This document shows, piece by piece, positions 17,088 to 23,663 of a stretch of 44,798 nucleotides of DNA (position 1 is the first letter of the stretch; every line of letters starts with the position of its first letter). The notes under the pieces are model-generated. The model saw only the letters and a list, made by a program, of their open reading frames with translations. It had not been told where the DNA came from and ran no database searches. The position numbers were made by a program, and so were the translations under genes. Origin of the DNA: Acidobacteriaceae bacterium (GTDB taxonomy: Bacteria > Acidobacteriota > Terriglobia > Terriglobales > Acidobacteriaceae); contig PKXQ01000143.1 in the NCBI GenBank assembly GCA_003132405.1, forward strand, positions 1 through 44,798, read 5' to 3'.

Positions 17088-18014
17088 TTAATGAGCTTTG
17101 CGGGGGATAAATATCGGTTGCGGCGGATCTATTTTGTATTCGGCAGCGAAACTGGCTTGATTGAGGGCGAAGCTGGCTCGGCCGCGGGAATCGATGTATA
17201 GCAATGGTTCTTTCAGAGGCACGTCGCTGAAGGTTTTGACGAAAGGCATTTCGACTTCGTGCCCCGCGATGGTCACTTTCAATTTATCGCCGCGCTGATA
17301 GCCGAGCTTGAAGAAATCTTCGGCGCTGATATTGGTTACCAGGTTGCCGAAGGGACCGTCGAAGGCGATGACTTCGCCGGACAGGCCGTTGTCATCGACA
17401 GTTGCGGGCTTGAGGTCGAGGCGGACGAGTAGATTGAAGGGAGGTCCGACCAGAGTCCAGTCGTCGCCGCGCGCGATGTGCGCGCCTACGGGAGAAAAAA
17501 TGTCGCGGCCATGGAAGGTAGAGGAAATTTTGGCGCCGACCATCCAAGCGGAGTTGGTGATCTCGCGAATGCTCTCGATGCCATCGCGATCTTCGACCAT
17601 GGTCATCAGGCCGTTGTCGGGGAGAACGAAGAATTGTCCGCGCTTTGATTTCACAACTACAGCTTTGCGCGCACTGCCGACAGTGGGATCGATGACCACG
17701 ACGAATACTGTGCCGGCGGGAAAGTAGGGCGTGGCGCCGAAGAGAAAGCGGGCGCCGTCGCGGATGGAAAATGGAGTTACTTCATGTGTGAGATCGACGA
17801 TGCGAAGATTGGGCGCGATGCCGTACATGACCCCTTTGCAGAGAGCGACGGAATCGTCGACGATGCCAAAGTCGGTCATGAAGACGACGGTGGGCGGTGG
17901 TTGCTGTGCGAGAAGAGGGCTGGCGGCTATAAATAACGCGGTCAGCAAGAACAGAGCTGACAGTAGACGGGCGGCTACGGATGATTTTCGTGTTGGGATT
18001 GATGTTTCGCGCAT
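17088..18014 (-). CDS. Exported DUF62-family SAM hydrolase (SAM hydroxide adenosyltransferase)
   Basis: This 308-residue protein carries the DUF62/fluorinase-superfamily motifs: VFMTDFGIVDDSVALCKGVM, VDLTHEV, VVVIDPTVGSARK, PDNGLMTMV, STFHGRDIFSPVGAHIA and FDGPFGNLVTNI. Such enzymes usually hydrolyse S-adenosylmethionine to adenosine and methionine. Unusually, it starts with a signal peptide (basic MRETSIPTRKSSVAARLL, hydrophobic SALFLLTALFIAASPLLAQQ), so it should act outside the cytoplasm, where SAM is not expected. DPTVG replaces the common DPGVG. The frame starts at 18014 with no strong ribosome site. The family call is firm; the location is inferred from the N-terminus, and the physiological substrate is open. 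Confidence 0.88.
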   Translation of the reverse strand: MRETSIPTRKSSVAARLLSALFLLTALFIAASPLLAQQPPPTVVFMTDFGIVDDSVALCKGVMYGIAPNLRIVDLTHEVTPFSIRDGARFLFGATPYFPAGTVFVVVIDPTVGSARKAVVVKSKRGQFFVLPDNGLMTMVEDRDGIESIREITNSAWMVGAKISSTFHGRDIFSPVGAHIARGDDWTLVGPPFNLLVRLDLKPATVDDNGLSGEVIAFDGPFGNLVTNISAEDFFKLGYQRGDKLKVTIAGHEVEMPFVKTFSDVPLKEPLLYIDSRGRASFALNQASFAAEYKIDPPQPIFIPRKAH

Positions 18015-18265
18015 AGAGTCGTCTTCTCCGAAAAGGACTTCAGTTTACTAGAACATGTTCCGATAAGGCTTGATGCGCGGCGGTCTCCCTCAGCGGCTAA
18101 AGCCGGGCATTAAGATACGCTGATTATCGCAGCGGTGAACCGTTGCGCCACCCAAAGGCAAACCAGGAGAAACGAATGTCTGCTTGCTGCATCTATGATC
18201 GGCGGCGTCTATAATCGGGACGGCAATTGATGATCCGGAAATGAAGTTTCGAAGAGGAGACAGCG
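18015..18265. other. Intergenic region with candidate promoter for the PPOX gene
   Basis: A perfect TATAAT lies at 18210-18215, about 50 bases before the start at 18266, but the nearest -35-like TTGCTG is 20 bases upstream, which is long. A segment CTCAGCGGCTAAAGCCG near 18089 resembles a dispersed repeat. A 12-codon ORF at 18177 with a good ribosome site ends at the TATAAT and is not called a gene. Confidence 0.35.
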
Positions 18266-18664
18266 ATGTCCAGCGTGATTCCCGAAAAGTATGCCGACCT
18301 TTTTCAGAAGAAAGCATTCGCCAGTCTTGGCACGCTTATGCCCGACGGACGGCCGCAGGTCACTCCGGTGTGGTGCGACTTTGACGGCCAGCACGTGATC
18401 TTTAATTCGGCGCGCGGACGCCAGAAGGATCGCAATGTGCGGCGCGATCCGCGGGTCGCGCTCGCGATTATCGATCCTGACAATCCTTATCGTTATCTGG
18501 AGATTCGAGGCACGGTGGTTGAGATCACCGAAGACGGCGCCGCGCAGCATATCGACAAGATGGCGAAGAAATATTTGGGAGTCGACAAGTATCCTTATGG
18601 GCAGCCGGGCGAGGTGCGCGTGATCTATAAAATCCGGCCCGAGCACACGACAGTGATGGGGTAA
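18266..18664 (+). CDS. PPOX-class F420/FMN-dependent oxidoreductase
   Basis: This is a 132-residue single-domain split-barrel flavoprotein of the pyridoxamine-phosphate-oxidase fold. ATG 18266 follows GAGGAG with seven-base spacing. Diagnostic stretches are FASLGTLMPDGRPQVTPVW, FNSARGRQKDRNVRRDPRVA and YRYLEIRGTVVEI, which match the small PPOX/F420-dependent reductase group. The family reduces small molecules using F420 or FMN and acts in the cytoplasm. The gene stands alone, followed by a large inverted repeat. Confidence 0.88.
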   Translation: MSSVIPEKYADLFQKKAFASLGTLMPDGRPQVTPVWCDFDGQHVIFNSARGRQKDRNVRRDPRVALAIIDPDNPYRYLEIRGTVVEITEDGAAQHIDKMAKKYLGVDKYPYGQPGEVRVIYKIRPEHTTVMG

Positions 18665-18674
18665 TTTTAGAGGC

Positions 18675-18730
18675 GAGAGGTCAGATTGCAGAGGTAAGAC
18701 CTGGGTCTAACGTCTGCAATCTGACCTCTC
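18675..18730. repeat. Perfect 18-bp inverted repeat
   Basis: Arms at 18675-18692 and 18713-18730 are exact reverse complements (GAGAGGTCAGATTGCAGA on the left), with a 20-base spacer that itself pairs weakly (AGACC/GGTCT). There is no T-run. It looks like a dispersed palindromic repeat or a stable mRNA 3' structure for the upstream gene. Confidence 0.8.
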
Positions 18731-18859
18731 ACCGCTGCACTTTCTTCGGTGACCTTTCTTCTTCTCGTTAGTCCAACTCTTCAGGGAACTTCGCCGGATT
18801 GTTTCGCGTATAGAAAACGACGGGTTCCTGTCGCTGGTTCGCGTCCTGGAGGAGGGGTT

Positions 18860-19378
18860 ATGGAAGTGGTGAAAGATACTGGCGCTGGCTCGGAATTGAT
18901 CCATGCGCAGGCGAATAGTATTTCGGCGCAGCAGGTGGTGAAGGCCGCGCACGAAGAGCTCCTTCAGTTGATGAGGCAGCGGGCCGAGATCATGAAGCGC
19001 ATTGGCACGGTCAAGCAGACCATTGCCGGATTGGCCAATCTTTTTGGCGACCAGGTGCTCGATGATGACGTTCTCGAACTGATTGACCGCAAGCCGAATG
19101 GGCGCCAGCCGGGTTTTACCAAGGCGTGCCGGAGGGTGCTGATGGAAGTGCGGCGTCCGCTGGGGGCGCGCGAGGTTTGTGCGGAGCTGGAGCGAAATGC
19201 TCCGGCGGTTCTGGCGCGGCACAAGGATCCGCTGGCATCGGTTACAACGGTGTTGAATCGCCTGGTGGATTATGGCGAGGCTCGCAGTTTGAGCAACGAT
19301 CGCGGTCGCCGCGTGTGGGAGTGGATCAGCGCGGCCGAGCCGCTGGCCGGGGCGATGGCTTCGCGGAGAACGGCCTAG
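18860..19378 (+). CDS. Coiled-coil plus winged-helix-like protein of unknown function
   Basis: This 172-residue protein starts at ATG 18860 after GGAGGAGGGG; the frame is open further upstream but without a better start. Residues ~18-55 form a helical, heptad-like segment (ISAQQVVKAAHEELLQLMRQ, RAEIMKRIGTVKQTIAGLAN). Residues ~85-155 resemble a winged helix: TKACRRVLMEVRRPLGAREV, CAELERN..., a second helix with SVTTVLNRLVDYGEA and a wing (DRGRRVWEW). This suggests a DNA-binding or protein-docking regulator. No partner is adjacent. The exact family is not recognised. Confidence 0.75.
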   Translation: MEVVKDTGAGSELIHAQANSISAQQVVKAAHEELLQLMRQRAEIMKRIGTVKQTIAGLANLFGDQVLDDDVLELIDRKPNGRQPGFTKACRRVLMEVRRPLGAREVCAELERNAPAVLARHKDPLASVTTVLNRLVDYGEARSLSNDRGRRVWEWISAAEPLAGAMASRRTA

Positions 19379-19462
19379 GCGCGGCAACTACAGGCGTTGC
19401 AGAAGCAGGGGAGCATGAGCGATACGTTTGCGACGCAGCGGTCTAACATCGTGGCCGTGCAA

Positions 19463-19603
19463 CTATCGCGCTTTTCGAGTGTAAGCCTTGACCTTGGTGC
19501 CCTTCTTGGTCTTGTACTTACTTACCGGCTGCTTCTTTGTTTCCTTCTTTGATGCTCGTCCGGCAAGCGCCCCGGCCAGTGCAGCTAATAGGGGTAGTGG
19601 CAT
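19463..19603 (-). CDS. Small basic protein (46 residues)
   Basis: ATG 19603 is preceded by GAGGG with seven-base spacing, and the ORF begins 13 bases after the stop of the secreted protein gene at 19617, so the two form an operon. The product has a short hydrophobic N-terminus (MPLPLLAALAGALAGRA) followed by a strongly basic tail (SKKETKKQPVSKYKTKKGTK, ending VKAYTRKAR). The Lys/Thr/Tyr pattern suggests binding to nucleic acid or an anionic surface, possibly with a membrane anchor or weak signal peptide. No family is recognised. The clean start and codon use make it likely real. Confidence 0.65.
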   Translation of the reverse strand: MPLPLLAALAGALAGRASKKETKKQPVSKYKTKKGTKVKAYTRKAR

Positions 19604-19616
19604 TAGAAAACCCTCA

Positions 19617-20060
19617 CTAATTGCTGGTTTCTACTACGTGCGCGTGCTCTAAAACAAACTGCGACTCAATTGCTTTCGGGGTGATGACTGAAAAGTCATT
19701 GTTGAAAACCACGTGATACTTCCCTGGATGAGGCAAGGGAACAGCAACTGTGCCTTGTGTGGCCCGGTGGCTGTTGTAGAGGGCGGTTACGCGATGATGA
19801 TTTTTCCAGTTTACGAAAGCATCGTCATCCAGCACCCAAACCTCAATTGAGTTGTCCGGGCCGCCAGTCGCGCGGAAATGTCCTTCGATTTTCGCGCCTT
19901 CCATCTTTGCGGGTACGATGATTACACAATCCTTCGATGCGTGGGCCGCGACCGTGAATGCCGCTTCGCAGAACACAGCCTGTTGTGCGTGGGCGGCCAT
20001 TGGCACAGTCAGGGCGGCTAAAACAACAGCAATTAATGCGACGTTGCGCGCGTTTGACAT
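19617..20060 (-). CDS. Secreted small beta-rich protein of unknown function
   Basis: This 147-residue exported protein starts at ATG 20060, eight bases after GGAGG; an in-frame start seven codons upstream has no better support. The signal peptide is MSNARNVALIAVVLAALTVP, with cleavage after MAAHA. The mature part has two cysteines (FCEAAF, KDCVII) and a beta-sandwich-like pattern (SIEVWVLDDDAFVNWKNHH, GTVAVPLPHPGKYHVVFNN). This resembles GOLD/p24-like or other carbohydrate-binding-like domains, but no family is certain. It is followed by the 46-residue basic protein gene. Confidence 0.75.
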   Translation of the reverse strand: MSNARNVALIAVVLAALTVPMAAHAQQAVFCEAAFTVAAHASKDCVIIVPAKMEGAKIEGHFRATGGPDNSIEVWVLDDDAFVNWKNHHRVTALYNSHRATQGTVAVPLPHPGKYHVVFNNDFSVITPKAIESQFVLEHAHVVETSN

Positions 20061-20366
20061 GGGTACATCCTCCGCGCCCATTCTGCGACTGTCCTATCCC
20101 GTGGGCAAGTTACCGACGTTATCTCTCGTTGGCTACGTGATTCCTGAGAAGATGCAAAGCCCGGCAGTTTTCGCAGTTGAAACTTCTTGGAGGCCATCGC
20201 GCCACACTTTTTTCTGGACAACAAAGCCTTCCGCATTGATTCTTCAGTACTTTCGTAACTCTCAGTTGGGCCGTTGATGACGGTATTCTAGCCGTGATTC
20301 TCCCCCTGTGTTTAACCAACTTAATCTTCAGGGTGTAGTGCGGCTTATCACCGCGAGGCGATGGTA
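20061..20366. other. Divergent intergenic region
   Basis: About 300 bases separate the secreted small protein (leftward) from the pseudokinase gene (rightward). An imperfect palindrome, GTTTTCGCAGTTGAAAC, lies near 20168. No strong promoter boxes, RNA gene or further ORF is supported. Confidence 0.4.
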
Positions 20367-22898
20367 ATGGCGACGATGTTTGGCCGTTTTGAAATTCAGA
20401 GTGAACTTTCGAAGTCCGAGAGCGCGCAGATTTATAAGGCGCTGGACACAGAAACCAACCAAGTTGTTGCGCTCAAGACGCAGAGCTTGGAACCGCTCGG
20501 TGAGCGCTCCGCCGCGTTTGTGGAGACGCTGATTGCGGAGGGAGAGAGCACGCGCGACCTCGTCGGCCAGAACATTGCGATGCTCTACGGAGCGGGTGAG
20601 ATCGACGGCCAATTCTGCGCCGCGATGGAATATATACAGGGCAACAGCATCGCCACCATGCTGGCGCGCAAAGAGGGGTTTTCGATTTGGGACCTGCTCG
20701 ACATTACGCGCCAGGTTTGCGCGGGCTTAGAGCAGGCGGCCGCGAAGAATGTGGCGCACTGCTCGCTCGAACCGGACAAGATTCTGGTGCAGTGGGATGG
20801 GATGGTAAAGATTCTCGGCTACGGCATTTCCAACATGAGCCTGATCGAAGCGGAATCGGGCAAGGGATTGGGGTGCCTGATGCCGTATTGCTCTCCGGAG
20901 CAGATTCGTGGAGAGGCAATCGACTTGCGATCGAACCTGTTTACGCTGGGAACGATCCTCTACGAGATGGTGGTCGGGCGCAAAGCGTTCGACGCGGCCG
21001 ATCCGGTTACGCTGCTGACGCGGATTGAGAATGAAATGCCGCCGAGCCCGTCGGAGGTGAATGCCAAGATTCAGCCTGCAGTGAGCGCGCTAATTATGAA
21101 GGCGCTGGCGAAAGATCCGGCGGAGCGTTATCAAAGTGCGCGCGCATTGCTCGAGGATCTCGAGACGTGCAAGGAGAATGGAAAGAAAACGGCCGAGCCC
21201 AAGAAGACTGCGACGGCTGCGAAGGTTAATGTGGACCCAGCGGCCCGGGCGGCTGCGGCCAGCAAGTTTGTCTCTTCAAGTGCAGGAGCTACTGCGCCTG
21301 CGGCTCCGGCGGTTTCGCCCAAGCCAGTTTCTCAAGTTACTCCGAAGCCAGTTTCGTCTAACCAGACTTCGGCTAGCCCAACCTCTTCGCGAGCGACTGC
21401 GCCGGTGGTGTCTCCCTCTGTTCGGCCTGCAGTTGGGGCCAAGGCGGCTGCGGCTGCGGCGGGCGGCGCTTACGGCGTATCGCAAGTCAACGTCAACGCC
21501 AAACCGAGTCATTCGAGTTCGAAGGACACCGACTCCGGTGCGCGGCTTATCAGTGACTTCGAGGTAACTTCGTCCGCGGCTCAGAGTGCGCTGAGCCCGG
21601 CCATGTCGGCCGCCGTAGTGGAACCAGAACCGGTGGAGAAAACGCCGCGCGTGGCTGGGGATCCGATGATGTCCGCGCCAGCGAACGCGTCGTCGGGGGT
21701 CAGCTTTTCTGATCTTGAGGAATTGCCTCCGCTGAAGGAGCCGGTAATTTCGACATCGTTCGCCGCACCTGAAGCGCCGTTGCCGAGTGAACCGCTAATT
21801 CAACCGAAGAAGAAAGAGGAAAAGCCGAAGGTCGAGGTCCGCGAGGTTGCGCAAAAGGCGATGCACGAAATCGCGACCGTCCCGCCTCGGCTGATGATCT
21901 ATTCAATTTTGGGCGCGGTGGGACTGATTCTCGTGGTCGCGGTCGCGGTCTTCTTTTATGTGCGATCGGAAGACGACGGCTCGACCGCAGCTCCGCGGCC
22001 GACCAAGGCAGCGGAAGCGAGAGCAGCAAAGTCAGTTGCCCAGGCTCCGGCGGCATCGCAAACGGAGACTCCGGTTGCGCCGATCGTGGAACCGCAACCC
22101 AACCTAAAAGTGCGCCAGGTCGAAAAGCGTGCCGCAGCGACCACTCGACGGGCGCCGGCTCCCGCGCCGGTGACGGTTATCATCCCAGGGCAGGCTCTTA
22201 TTGACTCGAGCCCGCAGGGCGCTCAATTTCAGGTCGACGGAAAAAGCGATCCAGCATGGGTTACGCCGTTCAATGTGATAAGTCTGGCTCCGGGAAAGCA
22301 CATTATCTCGGTCAGCAAGGCTGGCTATTCGTCGGACATACGAGCGGTGGACGTGACTGCCGGCGGAAAAGCGTCGCTGGTGCTGCGTTTGTCGCCGATC
22401 AACGCACTGGTGGCGGTGAACAGCACGCCGCCGGGCGCGGAAGTGATCATCGACGGCAAACCGACGGGGCGAGTGACGCCGGCCCAATTCACAGTTGAAA
22501 AAGGATCCCACACAATTTTCCTGCGCAAGCAGGGATATCTCGACGAGACGACAGTTGCCGACCTGGGGCCAGCCCAGAATTTCCAATATGCGCCGACGCT
22601 CAGGGCGCTCGGCAACACGGATGACATGAAGGCGCTTGGCAAATTCGATAAGCTCTTTGGACGCGGCGGAGAAGGAGCGGCCGGCATGGGCTCCATTGTC
22701 ATTCGCACCCAGCCAAAGGGTGCGCAAGTGGCGATCAATCAGCGCGTACTGGATAAGACCTCGCCGGCGGGCGTGGTGGTCGAGCCGGGAAACTACGTGG
22801 TGGACGTTACGATGACCGGTTTCAAGCCGATCCACAAAGTCATCAGCCTCGACAAAGGCGGCAAGGCTGTGATCGACGAAGTTCTGGAACGGCAATAG
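20367..22898 (+). CDS. Transmembrane pseudokinase with periplasmic PEGA repeats
   Basis: This 843-residue protein has an N-terminal Hanks-type kinase fold (residues ~5-265). It keeps the ATP-site lysine (VVALKT, Lys37), the YCSPEQ activation-end motif and the C-lobe. It lacks three catalytic features: the glycine loop is degenerate (LSKSESAQIY), HRD is HCS (131-133), and DFG is replaced by GYG. It is therefore probably a pseudokinase. A long Ala/Pro/Ser/Lys-rich linker (~275-500) leads to one transmembrane helix (LMIYSILGAVGLILVVAVAV, ~508-532). Outside are three PEGA-type beta-domains (SSPQGAQFQVDGK, STPPGAEVIIDGK, TQPKGAQVAINQR). The layout resembles PknB-like sensors with a signalling-dead kinase module. 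ATG 20367 follows GAGG at eight bases; 20361 is an alternative. Confidence 0.88.
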   Translation: MATMFGRFEIQSELSKSESAQIYKALDTETNQVVALKTQSLEPLGERSAAFVETLIAEGESTRDLVGQNIAMLYGAGEIDGQFCAAMEYIQGNSIATMLARKEGFSIWDLLDITRQVCAGLEQAAAKNVAHCSLEPDKILVQWDGMVKILGYGISNMSLIEAESGKGLGCLMPYCSPEQIRGEAIDLRSNLFTLGTILYEMVVGRKAFDAADPVTLLTRIENEMPPSPSEVNAKIQPAVSALIMKALAKDPAERYQSARALLEDLETCKENGKKTAEPKKTATAAKVNVDPAARAAAASKFVSSSAGATAPAAPAVSPKPVSQVTPKPVSSNQTSASPTSSRATAPVVSPSVRPAVGAKAAAAAAGGAYGVSQVNVNAKPSHSSSKDTDSGARLISDFEVTSSAAQSALSPAMSAAVVEPEPVEKTPRVAGDPMMSAPANASSGVSFSDLEELPPLKEPVISTSFAAPEAPLPSEPLIQPKKKEEKPKVEVREVAQKAMHEIATVPPRLMIYSILGAVGLILVVAVAVFFYVRSEDDGSTAAPRPTKAAEARAAKSVAQAPAASQTETPVAPIVEPQPNLKVRQVEKRAAATTRRAPAPAPVTVIIPGQALIDSSPQGAQFQVDGKSDPAWVTPFNVISLAPGKHIISVSKAGYSSDIRAVDVTAGGKASLVLRLSPINALVAVNSTPPGAEVIIDGKPTGRVTPAQFTVEKGSHTIFLRKQGYLDETTVADLGPAQNFQYAPTLRALGNTDDMKALGKFDKLFGRGGEGAAGMGSIVIRTQPKGAQVAINQRVLDKTSPAGVVVEPGNYVVDVTMTGFKPIHKVISLDKGGKAVIDEVLERQ

Positions 22899-22992
22899 AC
22901 GACACGCTGGGCTTCGCGTGGCTGCACTACGTCAGGTGCCTTGCCGAACTATTTTCGAACGAACAATTCTCCAACTGACAACCGGAACGGTG

Positions 22993-23520
22993 ATGGGTGT
23001 CACATCGCTGTTGCCTCGAATCGTGCTAGATATGGCCTGTCACCAGGGGCGTGTCATGCCGTCGCAGCCTGAACAGGGCAAGTTGAGTCCGGAGCTATTG
23101 GAAGCGCTGCGCGGAATCAAAACGATTCGGCAATATGCCAAAGGCGCGTTGCTCTTTCAGCAGGGGTCGGCGGTGACGGGGGTCTATCTGGTGGAGAGTG
23201 GCGAGGTCCGCATACTGCTGCCGACTGGCCCAAGACAACACCAACTTCTGGAGGTTGCCGGTCCGGGCACCATACTGGGGCTGAGTGAGAGCATGACCGG
23301 AGAAGATTACAGGGTGACCGCGGAAGCGGGCGATCAAACTTCAGCAGCGTTCATACCGCGGCAAAACTTTCTTGAATTCTTGCGCACGCATGGCGATTTT
23401 TGCGTGCAGGTGCTAAGGCTCTTGAGCGATGACCTGCACGGGCTTTACCGCAAATTCCGCAGCATCTGTGCCCACCCCGGGCGCCCGCGGCACCGGGATT
23501 TGGATGAACAGCTCAACTAA
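22993..23520 (+). CDS. Stand-alone cyclic-nucleotide-binding-domain protein (Crp N-domain)
   Basis: This 175-residue protein is one cNMP-binding beta-barrel: ALLFQQGSAVTGVYLVESGE, VRILLPTGPRQHQLLEVAGP, GTILGLSESMTGEDYRVTAE, and a C-terminal helix RLLSDDLHGLYRKFRS. The helix-turn-helix of Crp/Fnr regulators is missing; the protein ends in a basic/acidic tail (HPGRPRHRDLDEQLN). The phosphate-binding RxA arginine is not obvious, so the ligand may not be cAMP. GTG/ATG choices upstream (22918, 22993, 23056) are uncertain; 22993 has GGAACGG before it. It lies 94 bases after the pseudokinase gene on the same strand, so co-expression is likely. Confidence 0.8.
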   Translation: MGVTSLLPRIVLDMACHQGRVMPSQPEQGKLSPELLEALRGIKTIRQYAKGALLFQQGSAVTGVYLVESGEVRILLPTGPRQHQLLEVAGPGTILGLSESMTGEDYRVTAEAGDQTSAAFIPRQNFLEFLRTHGDFCVQVLRLLSDDLHGLYRKFRSICAHPGRPRHRDLDEQLN

Positions 23521-23522
23521 GG

Positions 23523-23650
23523 CAGGTGACGGGTCGCCGGTGAGAGGGGACAGGAAAAGCAAAGGCGGAAGTGCCAATGTTCGGATAGGCAGACCGTCGA
23601 GTGGCAAAGACAAGGTTTATGCCCTGGCTTTTCCTGCGACCCGTCACCTG
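23523..23650. repeat. Nested inverted repeat ending in a T-run
   Basis: A perfect 15-base pair of outer arms (23523-23537 with 23636-23650) encloses a second perfect 10-base pair (CAGGAAAAGC at 23551-23560 with GCTTTTCCTG at 23627-23636). The right side is followed by TTTTTCC. The structure fills the gap between convergent genes. It could be a two-way terminator, a structured RNA, or a MITE-like palindromic element. Confidence 0.75.
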
Positions 23651-23663
23651 TTTTTCCTGATGT

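Noticed and set aside
18177..18215. 12-codon ORF MSACCIYDRRRL with a good AGGAGAAACG ribosome site
   Set aside because: It is too short to support, its end overlaps a TATAAT promoter box, and no attenuation structure is visible.
22104..22895. 263-codon leftward frame opposite the PEGA repeats
   Set aside because: It is an antisense shadow; the PEGA domains on the other strand are unmistakable.
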